A stretch of 64,000 nucleotides of DNA, taken from the NCBI RefSeq assembly GCF_010122465.1, contig NZ_WLZY01000001.1:806001-870000 (forward strand), read 5' to 3'. Source of the stretch: Phytoactinopolyspora mesophila (GTDB taxonomy: Bacteria > Actinomycetota > Actinomycetes > Jiangellales > Jiangellaceae). The first letter of the stretch is position 1. Each line of letters begins with the position of its first letter. This document shows positions 17,881-26,650 of the stretch, one piece after another. Below the pieces are notes generated by a model. It was not told the origin of the DNA and ran no database searches. It saw only the letters and a program-made list of their open reading frames with translations. The position numbers were made by a program, and so were the translations under genes.

Positions 17881-18089
17881 CCCATGGCGCCGACGGCAAG
17901 CGTGCTGGAGTTGATCCCGTTGTGCAGCACAACGGCCGGCTGCAGACTCCCTCCGCGGACGCGCACCCAGACGAGCAACACTCCGGCCAGAACCGAGGCG
18001 AGGATCGCGGTGAGGTCGACGTCGACGGTTACTCCGCCGTCGAGTCGCAGACCGTGCATAAGCCCGAACAGCAGCGTCGAGTGATCCCA
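17877..18089 (-). pseudogene. 5'-truncated CPBP-family intramembrane protease remnant
   Basis: The frame reads STLLFGLMHG, then two hydrophobic stretches ending in GSLQPAVVLHNGINSSTL. These match the second and third conserved motifs (FxxxH and the later His helix) of CPBP/Rce1-like membrane proteases. The first motif with the EExxxR glutamates and the preceding helices are missing; an in-frame stop lies at 18090-18092. It still overlaps the aldehyde dehydrogenase start by 4 bases, so a once intact gene was probably coupled to it. A short expressed peptide from ATG 18059 cannot be excluded. Confidence 0.65.
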
Positions 18090-18140
18090 TCACTTCCGCA
18101 GAGGACCTGCCTGGGCACCTTTTGGCGACCGCAGTTTTTA

Positions 18141-18152
18141 ATACCAGTGGTC
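18141..18152. promoter_or_regulatory. Operator-like site ATACCAGTGGTC
   Basis: The core ACCA-G-TGGT is a 9-base palindrome. The same 12-mer occurs at 26241-26252 upstream of the importer operon, with similar AT-rich flanks ending TTAAA here and TTGAA there. It lies 116 bases before the dioxygenase start. GntR-type binding is a guess from the half-site spacing. Confidence 0.5.
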
Positions 18153-18203
18153 TGTTAAATCTTCGCCATAGCCGCTAGACTCCCGGAAAATGACCGATCT
18201 GGG

Positions 18204-18229
18204 GGTCCCGGAGACCCGCTCGCGGGACC
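18204..18229 (+). other. GC-rich leader hairpin
   Basis: GGTCCCG (18204-18210) pairs with CGGGACC (18223-18229) around a 12-base loop, upstream of the dioxygenase start. It lies within the region that would be the mRNA leader. It may be an attenuator or simply a stabilising hairpin. Confidence 0.3.
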
Positions 18230-18267
18230 TCTTGAGCAGACCGATGGTTCGGAGGAGACCGGCCACC

Positions 18268-19086
18268 ATGACTGCTGCGCCCGCCGCACTCGAGACCCCG
18301 TACCTGCTAACAGACCACGACGTTCAGCGGTTCGACCGCGACGGCTTCATCCGGTTGAGTGAGGTGCTCGACCCCGACGCCCTGCGTGAACGGGAGCCAG
18401 AGATCACCGCCAAGGTGCTCGAACTCAACACCGTCCACAAGCCCATGGAAGAACGCAGCACCACCCAGAAGGCGTTCCTGCAAGTCGGCAATCTGTGGCG
18501 GCACAGCCAAGCCGCTCACGATCTCGTCTTCTCCCCCCGCCTGGCCCGGATTGCCGCCGAGCTCCTCCAGGTGGACGGCGTCCGGCTTTATGCGGACCAG
18601 GCGCTGTACAAAGAACCATCCGGCGGCATCACGCCGTGGCACGCCGACCAGTACTACTGGCCACTGTCCAGCGACCGCACCTGCACCGTCTGGATCCCGC
18701 TCCAAGACACGCCACTCGACATGGGGCCACTCTCGTTCGCCGCCGGAAGCCACCACTTCGAGTTCGGCCGCGACATGAAGATCAGCGATGAATCCGAACG
18801 CGAACTCCAGGACGCGCTGGCACGCGAGCAGTTCCCCGTGGACGAGCACCCATACGATCTCGGCGACGTCAGCTTCCACCTCGGCTGGACCTTCCACCGG
18901 GCCGGCCGCAACGTCGGCACCGAGCCTCGCCGGGTGATGACCGTCATCTACATGGACGCCGACATTCGGGTCGCACCGCTGGCCCGGCCCGAGCAGCAGA
19001 ACGATCTCGACAAGCTGATGCCCGGCGCCGTCGTCGGCGAGGTCCCGGACACGCCGCTGAATCCGGTGCTCTACCCCCAGGCCTGA
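18268..19086 (+). CDS. Phytanoyl-CoA dioxygenase (PhyH)-family oxygenase
   Basis: A 272-residue Fe(II)/2-oxoglutarate-dependent dioxygenase. The metal triad is suggested by His and Asp of TPWHADQYYWPL and the distal His of FHLGWTFHRAGRN, whose Arg should bind 2-oxoglutarate. ATG 18268 has GGAGGAG about 10 bases upstream and is preferred to ATG 18190, which has no good ribosome site. Bacterial members hydroxylate many small molecules, including halogenation-like and sugar- or lipid-related substrates, so a specific reaction cannot be given. It is followed by an exported metallophosphoesterase and shares an operator-like site with the importer operon. Confidence 0.82.
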   Translation: MTAAPAALETPYLLTDHDVQRFDRDGFIRLSEVLDPDALREREPEITAKVLELNTVHKPMEERSTTQKAFLQVGNLWRHSQAAHDLVFSPRLARIAAELLQVDGVRLYADQALYKEPSGGITPWHADQYYWPLSSDRTCTVWIPLQDTPLDMGPLSFAAGSHHFEFGRDMKISDESERELQDALAREQFPVDEHPYDLGDVSFHLGWTFHRAGRNVGTEPRRVMTVIYMDADIRVAPLARPEQQNDLDKLMPGAVVGEVPDTPLNPVLYPQA

Positions 19087-19227
19087 CACTTCGTCCGGCC
19101 TGGACAGGCCCACTTCCCAGCCGAAACCCGCCGGCTGTTCATCTGACCACCACCTTCGTCCGCGAACGACGCGCGCCCATTTCCAGTCACCTAGCCCGCC
19201 TTCGAAAAGCACGACGAAAGGAGCGCC

Positions 19228-21534
19228 ATGAGTGGTGTCGAGCACCAGGTCACAGCTCAGCCGCACACGTTAGGCCGTCGTCACCTACTCTCCCTGGCCG
19301 CGGGGTCCGTCGGAGCCACCGCGCTGGGCGCGACACCCCTGGGCAACGCGGCGTCGGCCCAGCCGAGACCAGAAGGATTCGCCTTGCTGGGCGACACCCA
19401 CGTAGGAGTGACGGTGCCGGAACGCACCGGATGGACTCGGTGGGTCTACGAACACATTCTCGCCAGAGATGCCTCGGCGGTGTGCCACGTGGGCGACATC
19501 ATGGATTACGGCTCGGTCGACGAGTACGACGCGTACCTCAGCACCATTCCCGACGATCTCTTCGAACGAGTCCATCATGTACCCGGCAACCACGACTGGC
19601 GCTGGGACCCGACGGCTCGCGAACGCTACCGGGAACTCCTCGGCCAGAGCCGCTACTCGTTCGACGCCGCGGGCATCCGGTTCATCGCACTCGATCCAAG
19701 TCATCTGCTGCAGGAAGGCGGCGGCTTCGGCGAACACGGCATGGAATGGCTCCTCCACGAGCTGGAGCAGGCGCCGGATGATCAACCGATCGTGATGATG
19801 TGCCACTTCCCCATCGGTTTCGACAACTACTACGTCAGTGACCAGCAGCGCATCCTGGAGATCCTGCAGTCCTACAACGTGCGCGCCTGGTTCGCCGGGC
19901 ATATCCACAACGAGCAGATCCACCAGTTCAACGGCGTCACCCAGCTGGCGGTGAACGGCACTCTGAACGCTCCTCTCTACTACTGGCTGGAGCGAATCAC
20001 CGGGCCCGACGGGCCGGCGTTGAAGGTCTCGGAGGTCCGCCGCGCCGACCATCCGGCCGCCCGCACGCTGCGGCGCTACCCTGACCACGCCACCGACCGC
20101 GCTCCCGATCCCGCCGGCCACGATCCGAACCGCGGTGCCGTCGATCCCGACGACGACGAGGTCATCGTGCGTGAGGTCGGCACGATCCCGCTCGGCGGCG
20201 AGCGGATCGCGCAGCATCAACGGCCGCTGACCGTCGATCTCGAACCCACCCGCGGATCATTGACCGTATCCGTACGGCTTCGCTCGCGTGCCGCCGGCTC
20301 GCTGGTCGAGGCGCAGCTGTACCCGCAACACACGTATGCGATGAAGAACCCAGGCGACTGGCAGGCGCTCACGCCCGACGACCGCGGCCGCCGGTTCACC
20401 GGCACCCTCGACACCTCCGCGCTGGCACCGGGCGCACACCGGATGAGCGTCAAGGTGCACGGCGACGATGTCTGGCACGAGGAGACACACAACTTCGCCG
20501 TACCGGGTGCGGACCGGGTCGTATGGCACGTCGAGCTGGGCGCGCCGGTCCAGGCCGGGCTCGCCGCCCATGCCGACCTGCTGGTCGCGACGACGAGCGC
20601 CGGTGTCGTCGTCGGTGGCCGGGTCACCGGCTCCGGGCTGGACGAACGCTGGACCCGGGAGATCGGCGGGGTCAAGGGCAGGCCAGTCTTCACCGAAGAT
20701 GGTGCCACCGTGTTCGTCCCGTCGGTCGATCACCACATCCACGCACTCGACGCCGCGACCGGCGAGACCCGCTTCACCTACGACGCCGGCGAACCGGTGC
20801 TCGGCAGCCCGCTCCTATCCGAGATCGACGGCACACCGGTGGTCGTCTGTCCTGCCGGAGAGAGCGTGCACGTGATCGACGCCGAGACCGGCACCGGTCG
20901 GTGGTCGGCGAACGACCTCGGCATGTTCGTCGGACGGGCCGCCGCCGACGGCAACCGGATCTACACCGGGGGCGGCGACGGACGCGCCTACGCGTTCGAC
21001 GCCTCCAGCGGTGCCGTGGTGTGGTCCTTCCTGACCAACACCCAGCAGGAGTCTTACCGCCGGCTCATTTACGGGCCGTGGTACGACAACGTGGAACTCC
21101 TCACCGAAAGCTCGGTGCTCGTCTCGACGGTGCAGAACGGCTTCGCCCTGGACGTCGAGACCGGCGAGGAGCTGTGGCGCATCCCCGGCTCGTACGTCTT
21201 CGCGCCGAAGAAGCGCCTGAGTGACTCCGAGCTCCTGCTCATCGACGACTGGGCTCGTACCGTGTCCAGCATCGACCCCGCCACCGGCGACGTCCGCTGG
21301 ACCACCAACATCGGGGTCCGGGCGCTCAACACCGGCGCGGCCCTGCACAACGGCGTCGCGTGGGTCCACGGCACCACCGGCCAGCTCACCGGCGTGGACG
21401 TGCACACCGGCGACATCACCGAACGGCTCCAGCTCACCGCCACGGCCAACTGCTACAGCGCTCCCGCCGTGGCCGGAGACGTGCTCGTCGTCGGCGACCA
21501 GGACGGCGTCCTGCACGGCGTCACCCTCCCCTGA
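19228..21534 (+). CDS. Tat-exported metallophosphoesterase with PQQ-like beta-propeller
   Basis: A 768-residue two-domain protein. A Tat signal (GRRHLLSLAAG, residues 16-26) is followed by a calcineurin-like phosphoesterase domain with all metal motifs: D56 and H58 in GDTHVG, GD at 89-90, GNHD at 120-123, the His of MCHFP and AGHIHNE. From about residue 430 a PQQ-like propeller is built of repeats such as ALDAATGETRFTYDAGEP and VIDAETGTGRWS. It should hydrolyse a phospho-mono- or diester outside the cell. It is convergent with a sugar importer operon. A homologue with the same architecture lies at 53383-55629, also next to an importer. Confidence 0.87.
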   Translation: MSGVEHQVTAQPHTLGRRHLLSLAAGSVGATALGATPLGNAASAQPRPEGFALLGDTHVGVTVPERTGWTRWVYEHILARDASAVCHVGDIMDYGSVDEYDAYLSTIPDDLFERVHHVPGNHDWRWDPTARERYRELLGQSRYSFDAAGIRFIALDPSHLLQEGGGFGEHGMEWLLHELEQAPDDQPIVMMCHFPIGFDNYYVSDQQRILEILQSYNVRAWFAGHIHNEQIHQFNGVTQLAVNGTLNAPLYYWLERITGPDGPALKVSEVRRADHPAARTLRRYPDHATDRAPDPAGHDPNRGAVDPDDDEVIVREVGTIPLGGERIAQHQRPLTVDLEPTRGSLTVSVRLRSRAAGSLVEAQLYPQHTYAMKNPGDWQALTPDDRGRRFTGTLDTSALAPGAHRMSVKVHGDDVWHEETHNFAVPGADRVVWHVELGAPVQAGLAAHADLLVATTSAGVVVGGRVTGSGLDERWTREIGGVKGRPVFTEDGATVFVPSVDHHIHALDAATGETRFTYDAGEPVLGSPLLSEIDGTPVVVCPAGESVHVIDAETGTGRWSANDLGMFVGRAAADGNRIYTGGGDGRAYAFDASSGAVVWSFLTNTQQESYRRLIYGPWYDNVELLTESSVLVSTVQNGFALDVETGEELWRIPGSYVFAPKKRLSDSELLLIDDWARTVSSIDPATGDVRWTTNIGVRALNTGAALHNGVAWVHGTTGQLTGVDVHTGDITERLQLTATANCYSAPAVAGDVLVVGDQDGVLHGVTLP

Positions 21535-21605
21535 CCTCGCCTGACCCGCCTGACCTCGCCTGACCCGCCTGACCTCGCCTGACCTCGCCTGACCGCCTCT
21601 GACCT
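21531..21605. repeat. Tandem CCTGACCTCG/CCTGACCCG repeat
   Basis: About seven imperfect 9-10-base units (CCTGACCTCG or CCTGACCCG) start at the metallophosphoesterase stop and run downstream. Units of 9 and 10 bases alternate, as expected of slippage-prone DNA. There is no spacer structure, so this is not CRISPR. Confidence 0.75.
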
Positions 21606-21630
21606 ACCCGCTCACCACCTCACCCCATTT

Positions 21631-21725
21631 CCCGGTGATCGACAGTGGGTTGTGGCTGTGATTTGGTGATCGACAGTGGGTTCTGGTTGCGGGATCACAG
21701 CCACAACCCACTGTCGATCACCGGG
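21631..21725. repeat. 31-bp palindrome with internal repeat; likely bidirectional terminator
   Basis: Bases 21631-21661 and 21695-21725 are perfect 31-bp inverted arms beginning CCCGGTGATCGACAGTGGG. The 33-base loop holds another direct copy of GGTGATCGACAGTGGGTT (from 21665). It lies between convergent genes. The outer ends and arm sequence resemble the element at 26492-26587, so it is both a strong hairpin and a member of a dispersed repeat family. Confidence 0.8.
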
Positions 21726-21763
21726 AAGGGGTGGGTGGGAGGAGTGGAAGGGTGGGGCGGAGC

Positions 21764-23083
21764 TCAGCCGCCGAGGATGGAGGCCAGTCCGTCGTCGATG
21801 GTTCGGGTCGCTTCCTCAAGCGTGAGATCGCCGCGATAGACACCCTCGAGCTGATCGGTGATGAGGTCGTAGTACTCGTTCCATTGGGGCGAGATCGGCA
21901 ACGGAGTCAGGTGCTCGGCCTGCTCGGCGAAGGCGTGCGCGGCCTCGCGCTCCAGGAAGTCCGGGCTCTCGTACAACGACGTGCGCGGCGGCGTGATCGA
22001 GCCCAGCTCCATGAACTTACGCAAGCCGTCTTCACTGGCCATGTGCGACACGAGCGCCCAAGCCTCATCCGGGTGGTCGGTCTGGGTGGAGATCGTCCAG
22101 CCCGCGCCGGAGGCGAATGAGTTGCGGTTCGCCGGCCCGGACGGCAGCACCGTGGTTCCCCACTCGAAGTCGGCATCGGCCTCAAGGGTGGGGATGAAGT
22201 AGGCGCCGTAGATCCCCATCGCGGCATTGCCACCGGCAAAGGCTTGCGTGTACCCGAGGTCCTCGATGACGTCCGGGCTCGGCACCGACCCGTCCTCGGT
22301 GATCATCTCTTCGAAGAAGCTCAGCGCCTCGACCGTGGCGGGGCTCGACATCTCGCCACCGGTCAGTTCGGCGTTCAGGACCTGTCCGCCGTTCTGCCAG
22401 ATCCAGTTCCAGCCGGAAGCGAAATCGTTCTGCGCGATCAAGCCGTACTGCGACGTGCGGCCGTTGTCTTCCACCGTCAACTCCGCAGCGGCCTGCCGGA
22501 GATCATCCCAGGTCCACGACTCATCCGGATAGTCGAGCCCGGCCTCGTCGAACTTGTCGGTGTTGTAGAAGAGGACCTGCATGTCGATGCCGTAGGGAAT
22601 CCAGTACAGCTGGTCCTCGTAGTAGCCGCTGGCCAGCAGTTCCTCATTGAAGTCGGCGATGTTGAAGTCCGCGTCGTCCTGCGCCGGCTCGTCGATCGGG
22701 GCGATCGCGCCGATGTCGGCGAAGCCCTGGTAGAAGAGCTGGCTGAGGAACATCACGTCCGGAGACTGGCCGCCACCGACGCGTGTTTGCAACGTGGTGG
22801 CGTAGTCGGCCCACGGCGTGATCTGGTGATCGACAGTGATGTGCGGGTTCTCGTCCTCGAACTCGGCGATCAGCTCATCGGCCACCGCCAGTTCGGCATC
22901 GGTGAACCAGCTCGAGAACACCAGAGTGACGGGTTCGTCCGTATCACCGCCGGCCGCCGCGTCGTCACCATTGCCACATGCGGCGACCACCAGCGCCGCC
23001 GACGCGGCGAGGGCAGCCGCGCACGGCCAGACGGACGAGGTGCGGCGGCGCGTCGTGCCATCAGCACAAGTGCGTGCGCTCAT
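21764..23083 (-). CDS. ABC sugar importer, solute-binding lipoprotein
   Basis: A 439-residue family-1 solute-binding protein. A basic N-terminus and hydrophobic stretch end in a lipobox (LVVAACGNGD, Cys36), so it is membrane-anchored outside the cell. The mature chain shows LVFSSWFTDAELAVADELIAEF and a VDHQITPWADYATTLQTRV segment typical of Ugp/Msm-type binders of sugars or glycerol-phosphate-like ligands. ATG 23083 has a strong AAGGAGG. It is the last gene of the operon ATPase-permease-permease-binding protein, an order opposite to most such operons. Confidence 0.88.
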   Translation of the reverse strand: MSARTCADGTTRRRTSSVWPCAAALAASAALVVAACGNGDDAAAGGDTDEPVTLVFSSWFTDAELAVADELIAEFEDENPHITVDHQITPWADYATTLQTRVGGGQSPDVMFLSQLFYQGFADIGAIAPIDEPAQDDADFNIADFNEELLASGYYEDQLYWIPYGIDMQVLFYNTDKFDEAGLDYPDESWTWDDLRQAAAELTVEDNGRTSQYGLIAQNDFASGWNWIWQNGGQVLNAELTGGEMSSPATVEALSFFEEMITEDGSVPSPDVIEDLGYTQAFAGGNAAMGIYGAYFIPTLEADADFEWGTTVLPSGPANRNSFASGAGWTISTQTDHPDEAWALVSHMASEDGLRKFMELGSITPPRTSLYESPDFLEREAAHAFAEQAEHLTPLPISPQWNEYYDLITDQLEGVYRGDLTLEEATRTIDDGLASILGG

Positions 23084-23094
23084 GTCGTTCCTCC

Positions 23095-24087
23095 TTAACG
23101 TTTCAGTCCGGACAGCGCCATTCCTTCGATGAAGTAGCGCTGGGCGATCAGGAACACCGCGATGATCGGCAGCAGGGTGACCACGGTGGCCGCCATCAAC
23201 AGCGCCCAGCGGGTCTCGAACTGACCCTGGAACATGGCCAGGCCCAGCGTCACGGTGTAGTTCTCTCGTGTCTGCAGGAAGATCAGCGGAGCGATCAGCG
23301 AGTTCCAGGTGAACATGAACTTGAAGATGCCGAGCGCCGCCAAGGCAGGCAGCGACAGTGGGATCATCAACCCGAACAGGATGCGCAGGTGTCCGGCGCC
23401 GTCCATCCGCATGGCGTCCTCCAACGCCTTCGGCACCGTCATGAAGAACTGCCGTAAGAGGAAAATGCCGAACACCCAGAAGATCGACGGCACGATGATC
23501 GCCTGGTACGTATCCACCCAGCCCAGCCAGCGCATCAGCACGAACGTCGGGATCAACTCGACGTGGAAGGGCACCATCATCGTGGCCAGCACCACGATGA
23601 AGATCGTGTTCCGGAACCGGAACCGCAGCCGGGCGAAGGCGTAGCCTGCCATGGCGCAGATCAGCAACGAGAGCACCGTGTCCGTCACCGACACGAACAG
23701 CGAGTTCGCCAGGTAACGCCCGAAAGGTGCCGCCGTCAACGCATCCGGATAGTTCTCCGGGCGGATCGGATCCGGTATCCACTCGGGCGGATAAGTGAAG
23801 ACGTCGCTCTCCCGCTTGAACGACGTCGACACCATCCAGAGGAACGGGATGATCATCACCGCCGCGCCGGCGATGAGCGTCGCATAGTACAGGGGCCGTC
23901 CCAGCCAGCGGGTATGCCGCTGCACCACCGAGACATGCACCGGTGGCGGCGGTGTCATCCCGGCGACACGCTCGGCGCCCTTCGCCGCCACAGCCGGGCG
24001 GCCGGCGGCCGTGCCCCGTAGAGGCTGCACCAGGTTGGTCCGGTCCGGCCGGTCTTCGTCCCGCACGGCGGTATCAGTAGACGACAC
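23095..24087 (-). CDS. ABC sugar importer permease (MalG/UgpE type)
   Basis: A 330-residue permease. About 65 mainly polar cytosolic residues precede six membrane segments; the EAA loop is LEDAMRMDGAGHLRILFGLMIP and the C-terminus is FIEGMALSGLKR. I prefer GTG 24087, which has GGAG six bases upstream and overlaps the stop of the upstream permease; a TTG at 24099 is also open. It forms the channel with the 24074-24979 protein. Confidence 0.86.
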   Translation of the reverse strand: MSSTDTAVRDEDRPDRTNLVQPLRGTAAGRPAVAAKGAERVAGMTPPPPVHVSVVQRHTRWLGRPLYYATLIAGAAVMIIPFLWMVSTSFKRESDVFTYPPEWIPDPIRPENYPDALTAAPFGRYLANSLFVSVTDTVLSLLICAMAGYAFARLRFRFRNTIFIVVLATMMVPFHVELIPTFVLMRWLGWVDTYQAIIVPSIFWVFGIFLLRQFFMTVPKALEDAMRMDGAGHLRILFGLMIPLSLPALAALGIFKFMFTWNSLIAPLIFLQTRENYTVTLGLAMFQGQFETRWALLMAATVVTLLPIIAVFLIAQRYFIEGMALSGLKR

Positions 24088-24979
24088 GACGTTCTCCAAT
24101 CCGCCACTGGACGATGGTGATCAGCAGGATGATCGCAAACAAGACGAACGCGATCGCCGACGCGTAGCCCATGCTGAAGCGCTGGAAACCTTCCTGGAAC
24201 AGGTAGTAGACGAGGGTGAGGGTGGCGTTGCGCGGGCCTCCGTCGGTCATGACGAACATGTACTCGAAAGCCTGGAATGTGTTGATCATCGCCAGGATGC
24301 TGACGAAGAACGTGACCGGCGAGATCGCCGGGAACGTCACTCCCCAGAACCGCTGCCATGGGCCCGCGCCGTCGAGGCGGGCTGCCTCCATCAGCGGCCG
24401 GGGCACCCCTTGCAGGGCTGCCAAGAAGATGATCATGTAGAAGCCCATCTCCCGCCAGACCGTCACGATGATCAGCGCGGGCATGGCCCACGTCGACGAT
24501 CCCAACCAGTTGATCGGCTCGATGCCCAGGAAGCCGAGCCCGGTGTTGATCAGGCCGTACTGGGCGTTGTACAGCCAGCGCCACATGATGCCCACGGCCA
24601 CCATGGACGACACGACCGGCAGGAAGTAGATGGTGCGGAAGATCTTGATGCCGCGGATGCCCCGATTGAGGATCAGCGCCAGCCCGAGCGAGATGAACAC
24701 GATGCCCGGCACGGAGACGACCACGTAGTAGACGGTGTTACGCAGCGCCTGCCAGAAGACGTCGTCACGCATCAACTCCTGGAAATTGGCCAGTCCGATG
24801 AACTCCGGGGTGCCGAACAGCGGCCACTCGGTGAAAGCCAGCCCGAACGACGCCACGCCGGGGAGTAACCGGAAGACGAGCACACCGGTCAGCGGGATCG
24901 CGAGCAGCAGGAAGGCGACGACGTTCTGTCGCCGTCGCCACCGTGAACGCGCCGGACGCGCCGGAGCTTCCGGGGTCAT
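24074..24979 (-). CDS. ABC sugar importer permease (MalF/UgpA type)
   Basis: A 301-residue permease with six membrane segments and EAA loop LMEAARLDGAGPWQRFWGVTFP. Its start overlaps the ATPase stop by 4 bases (ATGA), and its stop overlaps the next permease's start region, so the operon is translationally coupled throughout. Confidence 0.88.
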   Translation of the reverse strand: MTPEAPARPARSRWRRRQNVVAFLLLAIPLTGVLVFRLLPGVASFGLAFTEWPLFGTPEFIGLANFQELMRDDVFWQALRNTVYYVVVSVPGIVFISLGLALILNRGIRGIKIFRTIYFLPVVSSMVAVGIMWRWLYNAQYGLINTGLGFLGIEPINWLGSSTWAMPALIIVTVWREMGFYMIIFLAALQGVPRPLMEAARLDGAGPWQRFWGVTFPAISPVTFFVSILAMINTFQAFEYMFVMTDGGPRNATLTLVYYLFQEGFQRFSMGYASAIAFVLFAIILLITIVQWRIGERRVVY

Positions 24980-26133
24980 AGCGCCCCCAGCGTCGAACGC
25001 TCCGCCGAAACGTCCAGCCGTAACCCGGTATCGAGATCGAAGAAATGTGCCGAATTGCCGGGCGCGCGCAGAGTGACGCTGCTGCCCGCGTCGAAGGACA
25101 TCGAAGCGGGCACCTTCGCGATGACCTGCTGGGTACCGCTGGTGAGGTGCAGGTACGACTCCCCGCCCAGGAGTTCCACCACATCGACGAGGCCGCGCAC
25201 CACAACATTGCTCGCGTCGTGGGCCGCCATGTCAGCCGAGGCGACCTCCAGCTCTTCCGGCCGGATGCCGAGACCGATGCTCCGGCCGGCCGCCATCGAC
25301 TCCACGGCCCGCGCCACCCCCGTCGGCACGGGTGCGTAGATATTGTCCGCGCGGGCGACCAGGCCATTGCCGTCGGAGCTGAGCTCGGCCTCGACCAGGT
25401 TCATCGGCGGCGCGCCGAGGAATCCGGCCACGAACAGATTGACCGGGCGCTCGTACACCTCCCGGGGTGGCCCCACCTGCTGCAGAACGCCGTCGTTCAG
25501 CACCGCCACCCGATGTCCCATGGTCATCGCCTCGACCTGGTCGTGGGTGACGAAGATGGTGGTGGTGCCCACCTCCCGGTGCAGCCGGATGAGCTCGGCG
25601 CGCATCTGCACCCGCAGCTTGGCGTCGAGATTGGACAGCGGCTCGTCCATGAGGAAGACGTTGGGCTGGCGGATGATCGCCCGTCCGAGCGCTACCCGCT
25701 GCGCCTGACCGCCTGAGAGCTGCCCGGGACGCCGGTCCAGGAGCTTCTGGATGTCGAGCATCTCGGCCACCGCCTCGACCCGCTCGGCGATCTCATGCTT
25801 CGGCATGCGCCGCAGCCGCAGGGCGTAGGCCAGATTGCCCCGGACCGTTCGGTGCGGGTACAGCGCGTAGCTCTGGAAGACCATGGCGACGTCGCGTTCA
25901 GCCGCGTCGACGTCATTGACGATCTCCCCACCGATCTCGAGGGTGCCCGCACTGATGTCTTCGAGACCCGCGGTCATCCGTAGCAACGTCGACTTGCCGC
26001 ATCCGGACGGTCCGACCAGCACGAGAAACTCGCCATCCGGCACGTCGAGGTCGACGTCCTTCACGGCGGGCACATCGCCGAACCACTTGGAGACGCCCCG
26101 ATAGCGGACGCCGACGGCTTGGCGCTGGGTCAT
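24976..26133 (-). CDS. ABC importer ATPase, MsmK/UgpC/MalK type
   Basis: A 385-residue ATP-binding subunit. The Walker A is GPSGCGKST (41-49), the signature is LSGGQAQRVALGRA and the Walker B is VFLMDEPLSNLDAKLR. A TOBE/OB-type regulatory domain (from about residue 240) marks the CUT1 sugar class. It is the first gene of its operon. It is the only sugar-importer ATPase in this window, while two other importers here lack one; MsmK-type ATPases are known to serve several importers, so sharing is likely. Confidence 0.92.
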   Translation of the reverse strand: MTQRQAVGVRYRGVSKWFGDVPAVKDVDLDVPDGEFLVLVGPSGCGKSTLLRMTAGLEDISAGTLEIGGEIVNDVDAAERDVAMVFQSYALYPHRTVRGNLAYALRLRRMPKHEIAERVEAVAEMLDIQKLLDRRPGQLSGGQAQRVALGRAIIRQPNVFLMDEPLSNLDAKLRVQMRAELIRLHREVGTTTIFVTHDQVEAMTMGHRVAVLNDGVLQQVGPPREVYERPVNLFVAGFLGAPPMNLVEAELSSDGNGLVARADNIYAPVPTGVARAVESMAAGRSIGLGIRPEELEVASADMAAHDASNVVVRGLVDVVELLGGESYLHLTSGTQQVIAKVPASMSFDAGSSVTLRAPGNSAHFFDLDTGLRLDVSAERSTLGAL

Positions 26134-26240
26134 CCCTCACCTCCTCATCAACTCCTGTTCCGGGCCTTGCGGCTAGACAGTGGTGCTGAGTCGCGGCGAC
26201 TACGCCGAGGGCCGGATCACCTGACACTTCCGCCGGTTAC

Positions 26241-26252
26241 ATACCAGTGGTC
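26241..26252. promoter_or_regulatory. Operator-like site ATACCAGTGGTC
   Basis: Identical 12-mer to 18141-18152, with the palindromic core ACCAGTGGT. It lies 108 bases upstream of the ATPase start, so it probably sits near the promoter of the importer operon. Confidence 0.5.
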
Positions 26253-26491
26253 ATTTGAAGCCTGCCTGTTGAGGGAGATCCTAACGACAGAATGCCGTCT
26301 TAGGTAGACCGTCGGTCTGAAAATTCACGGACTCGTGCGCGACGCGCGACCTCCCCAACCCATCGGCGATCGGTCCGACCGAGTAGGCGCATAGCGCGCA
26401 GCGCTTACCTGCCCGCCACGAGCCGTATTTCCTGCTGCCGACTCACCGTCGCGGCAGCACGCGCCTTTCCACCCGACGACGATCCGCCCCT

Positions 26492-26587
26492 TCCCCGGTG
26501 ATCGTCAGTACGTTGTGGTCGCGATCCGCCAGTTTTCGGTCCGAAATGTCGTCTTTGTAGCGCCAAAACGTGCTCATGATCACCGGG
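26492..26587. repeat. 96-bp palindromic-ended intergenic element
   Basis: The ends CCCCGGTGATC (26492-26502) and GATCACCGGGG (26577-26587) are perfect inverted repeats. The left 35 bases resemble the arm of the 21631-21725 palindrome (shared CCCGGTGATCG, CAGT and GTTGTGG blocks in register). It has no coding capacity, and a MITE-like or structural repeat is possible. Confidence 0.55.
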
Positions 26588-26650
26588 GGTGGTGCCCATC
26601 AGGTGGTCCGAGTTTGAGATCGACACCGAACGGTCGTTATGGTCGATTCA

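Noticed and set aside
17881-18093. N-terminal extension of the aldehyde dehydrogenase frame to 18093
   Set aside because: Arg-rich, antisense-like composition overlapping the CPBP remnant; GTG 17880 with a coupled stop fits family length.
21531-21725. Repeats that might be taken for a CRISPR array
   Set aside because: Short adjoining units with no unique spacers, followed by a single palindrome; no cas genes.
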